64,000 nt of DNA from Thalassotalea_H castellviae (GCF_031846185.1 NZ_JAVRIF010000008.1:62001-126000); one strand, 5' to 3'. Numbered from the stretch's first letter, positions 27,969 through 37,490 are shown. Notes: generated from the sequence alone by a model not told the origin. Made by a program: numbers and translations.

Positions 27969-28129
27969 GGAAAACCTACTAAGAAATAATGTATTTTGAC
28001 ATTTTATGTCAAAAAGGTTCCGATTGTAAAATAACAATGTGTTTTCTCGTCTAGAAATTATGAACTCATTGGGAAATTGCTTTAAAATAGTAAGAGATCT
28101 AAAAAATAAACGAGAATTTAGGAGTGAAA

Positions 28130-28408
28130 ATGGCAACAGCGTGTGCACGACATATCTTAGTCAAAACCGCAAAACAAGCTCAAGAAATTAAAGATAAAAT
28201 TGCAAAGGGTAGTGACTTTGGCCAAATGGCGAAAAAATTCTCGACTTGTCCTTCAAAGAAGAAAGGTGGCGATTTAGGAGAGTTTAAAAAAGGTCAAATG
28301 GTCAAAGCATTTGATGATGTAGTGTTTAAAAAAGAAGTGTTAACCATTCATGGCCCAGTTAAAACACGTTTTGGTTATCATTTAATTCAAACTATTTATC
28401 GTAATTAA
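28130..28408 (+). CDS. ppiC: parvulin-type peptidyl-prolyl isomerase
   Basis: A 92-residue single-domain parvulin without a signal peptide, so it is probably cytoplasmic, like E. coli PpiC. Visible motifs are ARHILVKTAKQAQEI, the FSTCPSKKKGGDLGEFKKGQM signature, GPVKTRFGYHLIQ and a short C-terminal end. It helps refold proteins at prolyl bonds. An in-frame GTG two codons upstream is possible, but the ATG at 28130 is preceded by GGAG at good distance. It is divergent from the carbonic anhydrase gene, and a perfect bidirectional hairpin follows. Confidence 0.93.
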   Translation: MATACARHILVKTAKQAQEIKDKIAKGSDFGQMAKKFSTCPSKKKGGDLGEFKKGQMVKAFDDVVFKKEVLTIHGPVKTRFGYHLIQTIYRN

Positions 28409-28481
28409 TAATCTTAACTGGATTTCATATCTAAGAGTAATTGCTAAAGGCTGCTAATTTTAATTAAAATAACCTCAAAGA

Positions 28482-28514
28482 AAAAAACCGGTTAATCATA
28501 TTAACCGGTTTTTT
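28482..28514 (+). terminator. bidirectional terminator between ppiC and the TonB receptor
   Basis: A perfect 14-bp stem, AAAAAACCGGTTAA / TTAACCGGTTTTTT, with loop TCATA. Poly-A upstream and poly-T downstream let it terminate both the ppiC and the receptor transcripts. Confidence 0.92.
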
Positions 28515-28540
28515 ATTCTTAGGTTTTAAAATTTAACTTA

Positions 28541-31519
28541 TTAAAAACTTACTTCTAATCCTAATGTTGCAAATCTTGGAGTTTGCCAAGTTTTGGCTGC
28601 ACCATAGAACTGGTTACGTCCACCAGCAGCCCAGCCTATGCCTTCATAGTTATCAACAACAGTTGTTGCAGCATCGTTATCGAGCACATTATAGATATCT
28701 AATGTCAATAACATGTCGATGTCATTGACCTCGAAACTATAGTTAGCTGATAAATCTACATTGAAAGTCCAAGAAGTTGTACCATTACTTCCACGAGGGA
28801 AATAATCTAATGAACCATCATCTTGGGTTATATAATAAGTATCACCGTAGCTACCATATAAATCACCATCTGTACTCCAATAGCTACCACCTTGTATACC
28901 GCGAGGACGACCACTTGATAGTGTCGAATTCCAACCAAGTACTAAGTCTTCCATCACTTCATAGCTACCGTAGAACTTAAATACATGGCGGCGGTCATTT
29001 GGTAAATTACCATAAGCACCATCCATCAATGCTGGGAAATCGAAATCAGTTGTTAAACCAGCATCTTGCTGACCATTATCTGATTTAACCGCACCTTCAA
29101 AGTTTCCGTAGCTATGTGACCATGTCCAGTTAGCTGACCAGTTTAGTTTTTCACCTTGATAACGAATCGTAGTTTCTAAACCGTAGTACTTGTTTATTCC
29201 TTCAGGTAATTGAATCGTTGTGTCATTATCAAATGTTGTCAGTGTACTATTATCACGGAAGCCATCGCCATCTGCATCAAGGTAGATTGAAGCATCACTT
29301 CCAGGGTTCAGCATCATACAATAAGCATTTGCATAAGCCCCACAGTAATCATCAAGTGCCGTCTCAACAAAACGATAAGTACCTTTAACTAAAACAGAAT
29401 ACTCATCATCTAGCATACCTTCATACCCGATAATATATTCTACTTTAGAAAACGGTTCAGCTTCTGCAGCTTGGAAAGTATCTTTTGTCGGAGGTTGTGG
29501 AGTTGAGTTAACTACTTGAGAATTCGCTTCACTTCCATTTACTGGCGCAGCACCGATTGGCGTACCATCAGCCGAATTAATACCGGTAAAAGTATAGTGT
29601 GTTGTCCTGTCATCTACTCCTGAAGCAGCTCTGAAAATAGTATTATTCGCAATCGGTAAATAATATTGACCTGCAGTAGCAAATATTTTACTTTCGCCAT
29701 TACCTGTTGGATCCCAAGATAAACCTAAACGGGGCGCAACATCAGTCGTGAACTGAGTTAATGTATTACCTGTAACACCATAGTTCTCAAAAGAATCAAC
29801 GCGGAAACCAATACTTAATGTTAAATCTTCAGTAGCTTCCCATTTATCTTCAATAAAATATGCTTCAATGTCACTTGTGAAACCACCGCCACCAGAAAAT
29901 ATACGATCACGTACATACTCTTGAGGGGTATCAGAATTGTTAGTAAATAACACACCGTTCAGGCCTTGAATGCTAGCGCCAGCACCTAATGTATAATATG
30001 TGTAACTATGACCGCCTGATGGTTTTGATATACGTGTTGTATCACGCTCTTGCAACTCGTAACCCGCAGTGATCGTATGATCGCCAAATGCATACTCTAT
30101 ATCAAATGAATATTGTGTATTACTATCGGTATTTTCACCAAACGTACCACCTTGACCGCAACCTGTAGCAAGAACAGCAGGAGCCGGAGAACGTGCATCA
30201 TTTACTTGTGGACAAATAGTTTCTGTTGGGCTTGTTTCATAATCTGCATCGATTGTACCATACAATGCTGAAATAATTAGATCATCAGTAATGTAACCCG
30301 TGTAACTGATGCTATGCGTTTCGCCACCACGTAATCGTTTGTTAGCACCTATTTCATCCCCTCTTTGAGCAGTCAAAACATCATCATAAGCGTAAATTGT
30401 TTCTATTGACTCTGTTTTATTTGAATAACCAAAATAACTTAAACGATGGTTTTCACTGATATCCCAATCAACGGTAGCGCCCCAAAAAACATCATCTTGA
30501 CTTTCACGATCGCGCACTTGGTTATCAGCAAGGTAATGATTCCAAAAAGATGGCTGCCATCCATATGTACGTGTTGAATCTTTAGGATTCACCATTGCAT
30601 AGAAAAACAAGGTATCTTCAATAATTGGACCGCCTACTGACAAGGTAATTTCTTTGTCAGTTTGCTTGTTAATTGCATCATTACGATAGCCAGTACCTGT
30701 GCCGCCATTCGCACGTGACATCTGTTCGTTGTCGCTTCTCCATGAGTCAGGAGTGTAAGTCGCTCTTGCACCAAATTCCCATTTATTAGTACCACTTTTT
30801 GCGGTTGCATTAATCGCACCACCGGTCGCTCTACCATAACGGGCAGAATAACCACCTGTTTTCACCTGAAATTCCTTATAAAAATCAAACGGTAGCTGAC
30901 CACACCCTAAACCATTACGAGTATTAGTAACTTCCATACCATTGATGTAACAAATATTTTCTGCAACAGATGAACCACCAAAAGATGCTGCATTACCAAA
31001 GGTAGTATCACCTTTGACAACACCAGGCGCTAATAAAGCAACTGCAGTGATGTTACGAGCAATTGGCATGACATCGATATCAGCTTCACCAATGGTTAAA
31101 CCTGAATCTGAAGAGGTTAAATCAACGGTTGCTACCGTAGAAGCAACAACTTGAATTACTTCAACATCGCTATCTGGAGCAGCAACTTCAAAGTTAGTTA
31201 TCGTATTTTTACCTAATGAGACTCTTACTTTTTCGAGAGCAAGTACGGTATTTCCTTTAGATACTGTTACTTCATAAGGACCTGAAGGCAATTTCGCTAG
31301 TCGATAACTACCGTCATCACTTAAACTAATTCGTCGTGTAGTACCTGTCTCTAAATTGACCGCTTTTACAGTAATACCTTCAGCTGTACCTTGAGTTAAA
31401 GATACAACACCTCGTACATCTTCTGCTGAAGCAGATGACATGCCAATAACCGTCGAAATGGCAACGGCGGTTAATGAACGTTTAAAAGTTTTCAAATAAT
31501 TTGTATTTGAACTTTTCAT
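28541..31519 (-). CDS. Oar-like TonB-dependent receptor
   Basis: A 992-residue outer-membrane receptor. A signal peptide (residues 1-32, ending in SSASAE) is followed by a carboxypeptidase-regulatory-like beta-sandwich (about 35-110, RRISLSDDGSYRLAKLPSGPYEVTVSKG) and a plug domain (about 140-240). A 22-strand beta-barrel ends in the typical aromatic terminus LGLEVSF. The N-terminal sandwich plus long barrel resembles the Oar/OmpA-related type. Several Cys pairs lie in barrel loops (CGQLPFD, CPQVND, CGQGGTF, CGAYANAYC). The ligand cannot be inferred. The ribosome site GGGAGAATAAA before the ATG is strong, fitting high expression. Confidence 0.92.
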   Translation of the reverse strand: MKSSNTNYLKTFKRSLTAVAISTVIGMSSASAEDVRGVVSLTQGTAEGITVKAVNLETGTTRRISLSDDGSYRLAKLPSGPYEVTVSKGNTVLALEKVRVSLGKNTITNFEVAAPDSDVEVIQVVASTVATVDLTSSDSGLTIGEADIDVMPIARNITAVALLAPGVVKGDTTFGNAASFGGSSVAENICYINGMEVTNTRNGLGCGQLPFDFYKEFQVKTGGYSARYGRATGGAINATAKSGTNKWEFGARATYTPDSWRSDNEQMSRANGGTGTGYRNDAINKQTDKEITLSVGGPIIEDTLFFYAMVNPKDSTRTYGWQPSFWNHYLADNQVRDRESQDDVFWGATVDWDISENHRLSYFGYSNKTESIETIYAYDDVLTAQRGDEIGANKRLRGGETHSISYTGYITDDLIISALYGTIDADYETSPTETICPQVNDARSPAPAVLATGCGQGGTFGENTDSNTQYSFDIEYAFGDHTITAGYELQERDTTRISKPSGGHSYTYYTLGAGASIQGLNGVLFTNNSDTPQEYVRDRIFSGGGGFTSDIEAYFIEDKWEATEDLTLSIGFRVDSFENYGVTGNTLTQFTTDVAPRLGLSWDPTGNGESKIFATAGQYYLPIANNTIFRAASGVDDRTTHYTFTGINSADGTPIGAAPVNGSEANSQVVNSTPQPPTKDTFQAAEAEPFSKVEYIIGYEGMLDDEYSVLVKGTYRFVETALDDYCGAYANAYCMMLNPGSDASIYLDADGDGFRDNSTLTTFDNDTTIQLPEGINKYYGLETTIRYQGEKLNWSANWTWSHSYGNFEGAVKSDNGQQDAGLTTDFDFPALMDGAYGNLPNDRRHVFKFYGSYEVMEDLVLGWNSTLSSGRPRGIQGGSYWSTDGDLYGSYGDTYYITQDDGSLDYFPRGSNGTTSWTFNVDLSANYSFEVNDIDMLLTLDIYNVLDNDAATTVVDNYEGIGWAAGGRNQFYGAAKTWQTPRFATLGLEVSF

Positions 31520-32088
31520 TTTATTCTCCCTGAATCACTCAAGTGATTTTTGTGGCTTTTCACAAAGCAAATTTTTGAAACCCACCTTGTAAGTTTTATT
31601 TTCTTCGACATTTTGAGTCGAATGAGATACTAAACTTAACTGCAATTTTTATTCAAACCGACATCACAGGGTTTTAACGTTTTTGTTACATGTTGAAACA
31701 CCTAAAGAAAGTCAATAAGTATATATAAATCAGTATGTTGGTTTTGATTGTTGCGGAGAGTGTTTCAAGGAAGACACAGTGATGGCTCAAGATGAGTGTT
31801 TTTTGATTGTTTTATGATTTATTCTTTTAAAACAGTAGTTTATAGTGTGTTTTTGTGTGTATTTATATGTTTCAACTAAACCGATAAAAAATGCATATAG
31901 CGATGTTTTTATATTTGCCTATATAAAACAAGGGTTTGCGATTGTAATTCATGCTGTACATTTAAGGTTACAATGCTAAGTTAATGTAATTCATATATAA
32001 AATGTAAGAATTGTAAGAAGTGTAACAAAGGCAGAAAAACAGAGTTTTAGAGAAAAATCGTGCTTATTATTACAGAGATAAAAGTGGG
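31520..32088. other. long upstream region of the TonB receptor
   Basis: A 569-base AT-rich stretch with the receptor promoter presumably near its right part. No gene, RNA or repeat was recognised. The many GTAA/TTAC and TATATAAA runs are of low complexity only. Confidence 0.5.
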
Positions 32089-32256
32089 TTATTTTTGACG
32101 TTTATCTTTTTGTTGTTGTTCACTTTCTCTTTGCTGAATCTTTTTCTTTTGTGCATCGGTTAAGATAAATTTCTTGGCTGACTTTCTGATCGTCATAATT
32201 GAACCGATCACAACAGCGAGACAACAAAAAATAAGTAAAAGTATGGTTATATTCAT
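32089..32256 (-). CDS. DUF2897-like small membrane protein
   Basis: A 55-residue protein read on the minus strand from ATG 32256. One hydrophobic helix at residues 2-20 (ILLLIFCCLAVVIGSIM) is followed by a short basic stretch and a Gln/Lys-rich tail (DAQKKKIQQRESEQQQKDKRQK). This layout matches the small gammaproteobacterial DUF2897 family, whose function is unknown. The start has only a weak ribosome site. It is shorter than many gene finders' limits. The assignment rests on layout and sequence style, not on an alignment. Confidence 0.65.
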   Translation of the reverse strand: MNITILLLIFCCLAVVIGSIMTIRKSAKKFILTDAQKKKIQQRESEQQQKDKRQK

Positions 32257-32542
32257 TTTGGTGCTCACGGATCAGATAAGTCGAATAGGGTATGTTACTA
32301 AGAGAAGTTTCCCTCGTCTACGGTTGTTTTGTGAGACGATACAGTTGACGGCTTCTTTAACTATTGATTTATTAGTGTGTCACTAAGTCTTTAAAAGCGA
32401 TTAAATTATCCGTTAATTTGCAAAAATATGTCGCAAATTCGGCTAATTATCTGTAACTTTATGTAATAGAGTAAATATTGGCTGATTTCGGTTATATTTA
32501 TTTAAGAAAAATAATATTCTACAAGACTAAATTGGATGGATT

Positions 32543-33709
32543 ATGTTCAATCGATTACATATTAAATTATTACTTCCTACTGCTGTAATAGGAGTGCTTG
32601 CTCTTTTATTTGTAGTGCTGTTTGCACAAGACATGAACAAGGGCAGTGTTATTACTTTATTGCTGGTATTAGTTATTGCTCAGGTAAGTGCGAGTTTTTT
32701 CTTTTCAACCCAATTTTTAAGTAAACGCATCGAGAACTTAAAACATTATTTAGATTTAGTGATCAGTGTTGATCAGGCGCCTCCTGAACCGCTTAAAGAT
32801 GAACAGAGTGATGACTTTGCTGGGGTTGTTAATGAGCTCAGTTTATTTATCGCTAACTTAGCCGATGTTATAAAAGATATAAGGCAAGAATCGGACTCGT
32901 TAAGACAAGGCGCAGGCTTTTTAACCAGTCAAATCAGTGATTCTGTCATTATCGTTGATCAATCAGCAGAGCAAATTGAACAGATGGCCTCTTCGATTGA
33001 TGAAATAGCTTCAACATCTACAACGTTATCTCAAGGTGCAGCTCAAGTGAGTGACACCTCTAATGAAGTATTAAGCCTGTTGCAACAAGGAACGTCAGCC
33101 TCTAACACAAGTCAAGAAACCATTGCAGCCTTCGCCAATGAAGTAACCGAGATGGCCAACGAACTCGCATTATTACAAGAAGAGTGTTCGCGTATTGGTA
33201 GCGTACTTGATGTTATACGTGGAATAGCTGACCAAACAAATTTATTAGCATTAAATGCCGCAATTGAAGCTGCTCGAGCAGGAGAACAAGGTCGAGGTTT
33301 TGCTGTTGTTGCTGATGAAGTTAGAGCGTTAGCGCATAGAACACAAGAGTCTACCGTTGAAATTCAATCTATGGTTGAAGGGCTACAAGAAAAATCGACC
33401 AATGCGGTAAATGCTATCGCTAAAGGCGAAAACTTAACGCAAGATAGCTTACAACAATCTGAAGAAGTTGTTGAAGCACTAGGAAAAATTGGCCAAGTAT
33501 TTACTGAGGTAAATACCTTAACATCACAAATTGCCAGTGGTACTGAACAGCAACAACAATCTACTGCTTCAATTAACGATAATATGGCGGCAGTTGTGTC
33601 ATTAAGCCAAGATATTAATAAAGGTTTAACGATAGTTGCAGAGCACGCAGAACAGCAAAAAGCAACGGCAGAAGAAGTTGATACAACCCTTAATAGAATT
33701 TGTGTTTAA
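32543..33709 (+). CDS. methyl-accepting chemotaxis protein without periplasmic sensor domain
   Basis: A 388-residue chemoreceptor. Two adjacent helices at about residues 9-28 and 36-55 are separated by only a few residues, so there is no periplasmic ligand domain. A coiled-coil signalling region follows. The signalling tip is the highly conserved LDVIRGIADQTNLLALNAAI and the following AARAGEQGRGFAVVADEVRAL at about residues 225-270. Some Glu/Gln pairs are compatible with methylation sites. It has no C-terminal NWETF-type CheR docking peptide. It probably senses membrane or cytoplasmic state. A ribosome site (GGATGG) and a terminator at 33734 delimit a single-gene unit. Confidence 0.93.
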   Translation: MFNRLHIKLLLPTAVIGVLALLFVVLFAQDMNKGSVITLLLVLVIAQVSASFFFSTQFLSKRIENLKHYLDLVISVDQAPPEPLKDEQSDDFAGVVNELSLFIANLADVIKDIRQESDSLRQGAGFLTSQISDSVIIVDQSAEQIEQMASSIDEIASTSTTLSQGAAQVSDTSNEVLSLLQQGTSASNTSQETIAAFANEVTEMANELALLQEECSRIGSVLDVIRGIADQTNLLALNAAIEAARAGEQGRGFAVVADEVRALAHRTQESTVEIQSMVEGLQEKSTNAVNAIAKGENLTQDSLQQSEEVVEALGKIGQVFTEVNTLTSQIASGTEQQQQSTASINDNMAAVVSLSQDINKGLTIVAEHAEQQKATAEEVDTTLNRICV

Positions 33710-33733
33710 CATTTTTTAAGTTAAAATGTTACG

Positions 33734-33761
33734 AAAAAAGAGCTATCACTAGCTCTTTTTT
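33734..33761 (+). terminator. terminator after the chemoreceptor gene
   Basis: A 12-bp stem, AAAAAAGAGCTA / TAGCTCTTTTTT, with loop TCAC. Located between convergent genes, it may also serve the PilZ gene. Confidence 0.88.
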
Positions 33762-33783
33762 TATGGGCGATTTCCAGCACAAA

Positions 33784-34392
33784 TTAATCTGGATCGATTG
33801 AAGATTGCTGACGCTTTTTAGCCAATGCTTTTAATTGTTCTGATTGTTTATGTAAACTGGCTCTCACTAATAATTCCCTGTCTTCATCTCGAATAAAGTG
33901 AAATATAACTTTATACACTGGGATGCTTTGATTGAGCTCTATTTCGATAATTTCACCAAAACAATAAACCGCACAGTTATCATCTTGAATAAAAATTTTC
34001 AGTTCAAGATAGTCTTCTAATTGAAATGTGGTCTCACTTGAAAAAGTAATCCCTCCACCGCCAAAAGTTAACCCTTGATATTGGTGCGCTTCTTCGACTT
34101 GTTGACTTAAAATGTACCCCATCAATAGATCAATCTTTTGGGCTTGATGATTTAGATATTCAACAAGTTGACCAGCAACGCCACTTAATGCTTGAAGCGG
34201 TCTAAGTGCAGCCTGATCTAAAGTGGCCATGTCACTTGCCATTTTGAACGGAGTAGGCATGTGATTAATAAAGCTCTGGTAATCATAGTTTTTTTCTTTA
34301 TCAAGCAAAGTAACATTGACACTAAAATCATATTCAATGGTAAAAAACTCATTAAATTGCTCAAGTTTAGTTAATGGATTATTGCTGTCCAT
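33784..34392 (-). CDS. PilZ domain protein
   Basis: A 202-residue protein with a C-terminal region that resembles PilZ (YQGLTFGGGGITFSSE, LELKIFI, VYKVIFHFIRDEDRELLVRASL), the c-di-GMP-binding fold. The usual RxxxR motif preceding the domain is not clear in this copy; the region around residues 90-110 has only YILSQQVEEAHQYQG, so ligand binding is uncertain. The N-terminal half is helical. It is the last gene of the ThrE-TetR-PilZ unit, 21 bases after the TetR gene, and has an AAAGGAA ribosome site. Confidence 0.75.
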   Translation of the reverse strand: MDSNNPLTKLEQFNEFFTIEYDFSVNVTLLDKEKNYDYQSFINHMPTPFKMASDMATLDQAALRPLQALSGVAGQLVEYLNHQAQKIDLLMGYILSQQVEEAHQYQGLTFGGGGITFSSETTFQLEDYLELKIFIQDDNCAVYCFGEIIEIELNQSIPVYKVIFHFIRDEDRELLVRASLHKQSEQLKALAKKRQQSSIDPD

Positions 34393-34413
34393 GGGGATTC
34401 CTTTGATTCATTT

Positions 34414-35061
34414 TTATGAATGACTCGATGATTGTGCTGTTGATAAAAATAAATTCACCGCACATTCACACATTTCATCAACACTTGAGTTATCTGTATA
34501 AATACCGTCAATCATTAACTTAGCAATACCATGTAAAGTTCCCCAAATAACTTGCGCTAAACGTAATGACGATTCACTACTAGGTAGTAAAGCCATCTGC
34601 TGCCAGTGTTTGGTCATTTTTACTTGAAAATCAAAGCTGGGAAAAGCCGCATGTCTTAATGTTTCGTTGCTACCATGATCTTTCCAAATAGTACGACCAA
34701 ACATTAAATCGTATAAGTTTGGGTTATTGGTGGCAAAATGTATATAGCCATATACAAAGTCACGATATTGTTGTTCTTTTGAAAGTGAGTCATCGGTAAA
34801 TATTTTTTCAGCGTGCTTTTGCCATTGATTAAAACCTTGCGCGGCAATGGCACATAATAAATCATTTTTATCTTTAAAGTGATGATATGCTGCCGTTCTA
34901 GATACACCAACATTTTCAGCGATTTTACGTAATGAAAGGCTGTTTATTCCTTGTTCATTTAACATCTTTGTCGCTATTTTTAATAACGAGCTATAAAGGT
35001 CGCCATGGTGATATGAGACTTTATCTTTGGGGTTAACTTTATTTTTCTGTGTTGAAGCCAT
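34414..35061 (-). CDS. TetR/AcrR family transcriptional regulator
   Basis: A 215-residue regulator. The N-terminal helix-turn-helix is clear: ATKMLNEQGINSLSLRKIAENVGVSRTAAYHHFKDKNDLLCAIA. The C-terminal ligand domain (residues 75-205) resembles the WHG-type domain (FVYGYIHFATNNPNLYDLMFGR). It follows the ThrE-like exporter after 8 bases on the same strand and may regulate that gene or the PilZ gene; this is not shown. No operator was recognised. The effector is unknown. Confidence 0.9.
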   Translation of the reverse strand: MASTQKNKVNPKDKVSYHHGDLYSSLLKIATKMLNEQGINSLSLRKIAENVGVSRTAAYHHFKDKNDLLCAIAAQGFNQWQKHAEKIFTDDSLSKEQQYRDFVYGYIHFATNNPNLYDLMFGRTIWKDHGSNETLRHAAFPSFDFQVKMTKHWQQMALLPSSESSLRLAQVIWGTLHGIAKLMIDGIYTDNSSVDEMCECAVNLFLSTAQSSSHS

Positions 35062-35069
35062 CGGTGGTT

Positions 35070-36299
35070 TTATAACATCTTTCTAGGTGGAAAAATGACA
35101 TTTGCGAAGATAAGTCCTGCGACTAATGACATAAAAATTAAAAAAGTCTGTGAGCCAATATCTGCACTGTTGCCAATCATCTCTTGTCCTGAAATTGCGG
35201 TATTTAAACCAATATACACTTTACTTCCTGGGACTAAAACGACTAATCCTAATAGTTTTACAATACTCGATGGTAGATTCATTATACGAGAGAATACATT
35301 GCTATAAATACCTAAAGCACAGGCGCCAACAAATGCACCTAATGCAATACCTAAATGCATGCCTCCCCAAATACTGGCACCAAATGCCACATAGCCCGAA
35401 ATAATTCCCCAAGGAGCATCTTTTTTTCTTGCTTTAAATAATATCACTAAGCTAATTGATAACGTTGTAACAGCAGCCCATGAGGTCCACTCGGGCATAA
35501 TATGTGGCACAATATATTCTACTTCTCCCCATATTTTTTGACCTAAGGCAATGCCTAACACGGCACCAAAATAGAGTTTAAATAAAACCATAACGGCATC
35601 CATAATCCGAGCCGTGCCAGCCATCAAGTTTCGGGCAGCCAGCTCTGATAAACCTAAAGTAAGTGCCAGTCCGGGAATAAATGCGATAATACTCGATAAA
35701 ATAATCAAAGGCGCGTTTACAGTCGGATCAATTAAGGTGATCCCTGAAGCTAAAAAAGCACATGTTAAGGCTGACAACGGTTCTAACATTTCCGTTACCC
35801 GTTTTGAGCGTTCAGACCAAAAAACAAACAAGCAAACTAGCGAGCCTAAAATAGTCGACCAAAATACATCATTCCAACTGGTACGCATTAACATGGCAAA
35901 GGCACCACTTGAAGCGGCGAAAGCAAAAAAGGTTAAGATGCGACCATAAGGGTTAGGTTTATTTGCAATTTCATCTAAACGAACGATTGCTTCAGACAAA
36001 CTGCGTTGGCCAGAACAAACCTCATCAACTAATTCATCGGTGCGTGCTAGTGCGCCTAAGTCGATATCACCAGGCGCTACTCGAAGAATATGGTTATAAT
36101 TTTGATTATCATCGTCGTCCATCAATATAAAGGTTAACGACGTTGGTGTAATAACAAAACTGGCCTGTAAGCCTAATGATTGAGAAATACTTTGTAAGTG
36201 AGTTTCTAATCGATAGGCTGGCGTACCAAATTTATGTAATGCTTTTCCCAGACGAATAATAAATCGTCGTTTTTCTATAAAGTCATCATGTTCTGTCAT
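35070..36299 (-). CDS. threonine/serine exporter family protein (ThrE-like)
   Basis: A 409-residue membrane protein. The N-terminal half is a cytoplasmic/membrane DUF1212-type domain with RLGKALHKFGTPAYRLE, and the C-terminal half is a second set of helices (DUF3815 type). About ten helices are visible from residue 110 onward. ThrE-type proteins export threonine and serine; the ion coupling and physiological substrate here are inferred only. The ATG at 36299 follows GAGGAAA, while an ATG seven codons earlier overlaps that ribosome site. First gene of a unit with TetR and PilZ genes. Confidence 0.88.
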   Translation of the reverse strand: MTEHDDFIEKRRFIIRLGKALHKFGTPAYRLETHLQSISQSLGLQASFVITPTSLTFILMDDDDNQNYNHILRVAPGDIDLGALARTDELVDEVCSGQRSLSEAIVRLDEIANKPNPYGRILTFFAFAASSGAFAMLMRTSWNDVFWSTILGSLVCLFVFWSERSKRVTEMLEPLSALTCAFLASGITLIDPTVNAPLIILSSIIAFIPGLALTLGLSELAARNLMAGTARIMDAVMVLFKLYFGAVLGIALGQKIWGEVEYIVPHIMPEWTSWAAVTTLSISLVILFKARKKDAPWGIISGYVAFGASIWGGMHLGIALGAFVGACALGIYSNVFSRIMNLPSSIVKLLGLVVLVPGSKVYIGLNTAISGQEMIGNSADIGSQTFLIFMSLVAGLIFANVIFPPRKML

Positions 36300-36397
36300 T
36301 ACATTTTCCTCGTCTTTCATAGACGAAAATAGGTTATCGGTTAACTATTTGATATTCTATGTTAACTTTTACTTTTATCAAATAAAGTTATTTTATT

Positions 36398-36574
36398 ATG
36401 ACACTATTAGTTATTTTAGGTTTAGTCTTTTTAGCGGTAATATTGATGGTGATATTAGGTGAGCGATTTGGCAAACCAATGGAAGAACAAGAACAAGTCA
36501 AATATTCAAAATGGACACGAATATTAGTTTTTGCGTTAATTATTATCGCTATTGCTAAGTTGGCATTTGAATAA
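36398..36574 (+). CDS. 58-residue two-helix membrane protein
   Basis: An unrecognised small gene on the plus strand. Residues 3-19 (LLVILGLVFLAVILMVI) and 41-56 (ILVFALIIIAIAKLAF) are hydrophobic helices, separated by a polar loop with GERFGKPMEEQEQVKYSKW. The regular codon structure and the two clean helices favour a real gene over noise. The ribosome site is weak. It lies divergent from the ThrE-like gene and upstream of the aldolase. No function is proposed. Confidence 0.6.
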   Translation: MTLLVILGLVFLAVILMVILGERFGKPMEEQEQVKYSKWTRILVFALIIIAIAKLAFE

Positions 36575-36719
36575 TTGACGCAAAAGTATGTCACCAATAA
36601 ATCTTTCAGGCTTACTTAGATTAAAAAGTGATGATAACCTGCTTTTATTCAAAACTAAGCTTGATTAAAATGCGACATAACTACTTCACCACTCCTGATA
36701 CGCTGAGAAAGGAACAGGC

Positions 36720-37490
36720 ATGCTTGAGCTCCCGAAATTAAATTTGAAAAACAAAGTATCAGCACAAGAGTGGCAGACGCGGATTGATTTAGCCGCCTGC
36801 TACCGGTTAGTTGCTATGCAAGGTTGGGATGATTTAATTTATACGCATATTTCAGCAAGGATCCCGAACTCAGATCATATTTTGATCAATGCTTTTGGAC
36901 TTACTTTTGACGAAATCACTGCTTCAAACCTAGTGAAAATTGATATTGACGGCAATATTATTGACCCTGAATGTCCTTTTGAGATCAACCCCGCAGGTTT
37001 TACAATACATAGCGCCGTTCACCAAGCACGCCATGAAGCACAATGCGTATTTCATTTACATACAAATGAAACCATCGCGGTTGCAAGTTTAACTGAAGGT
37101 TTATTACCCTTGAGTCAATATGCGATGTTTGCGCTTGCATCGTTGAGTTATCACGATTATGAAGGTTTAGCGGTTAATGAAGATGAAAAACTGCGTTTAC
37201 AAAATGATTTAGGCGACAGTAATTTTATGTTGTTACGTAATCATGGAGCATTAACCTTAGGTGAAACAATTGGTGATGCCTTTATGCACATGTACGATTT
37301 AACTCGTGCATGCCAAGTACAATTACAAATAATGTCAACAGGGATGGAACCTGTTTATGCCCCGCAAAAAATTGTTGATGGCATAAAAGCGCAAGCAAGT
37401 GTTGTTCATACGGGATTAACTGGCGGTCAAAAATCTTGGCCTGCTATGTTACGTCGTATTTATCGTCATGATCCTTCCTTCGCTGATTAA
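36720..37490 (+). CDS. class II aldolase/adducin family protein
   Basis: A 256-residue zinc-dependent enzyme of the class II aldolase fold. The metal ligands are His112 and His114 (CVFHLHTNET) and His175 (LRNHGAL), with the catalytic-type Glu65 in FGLTFDEITASN. Such proteins cleave or epimerise sugar phosphates or decarboxylate related acids; the exact reaction is not determined. It starts behind a good ribosome site (GAAAGGAACAGG). The enolase-superfamily gene follows in the same direction after 65 bases, which suggests a joint catabolic role. Confidence 0.88.
   Translation: MLELPKLNLKNKVSAQEWQTRIDLAACYRLVAMQGWDDLIYTHISARIPNSDHILINAFGLTFDEITASNLVKIDIDGNIIDPECPFEINPAGFTIHSAVHQARHEAQCVFHLHTNETIAVASLTEGLLPLSQYAMFALASLSYHDYEGLAVNEDEKLRLQNDLGDSNFMLLRNHGALTLGETIGDAFMHMYDLTRACQVQLQIMSTGMEPVYAPQKIVDGIKAQASVVHTGLTGGQKSWPAMLRRIYRHDPSFAD

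Noticed and set aside
27969..28148. 60-codon N-terminal extension of the carbonic anhydrase frame
   Set aside because: It overlaps the divergent ppiC gene, lacks family similarity, and the ATG at 27968 gives the usual N terminus.
32174..32386. A 70-residue frame on the plus strand
   Set aside because: It is antisense to the DUF2897-like gene and has no protein-like character.
36388..36597. A 69-residue frame on the minus strand
   Set aside because: It is the mirror of the 58-residue two-helix gene on the plus strand, which has the better coding character.
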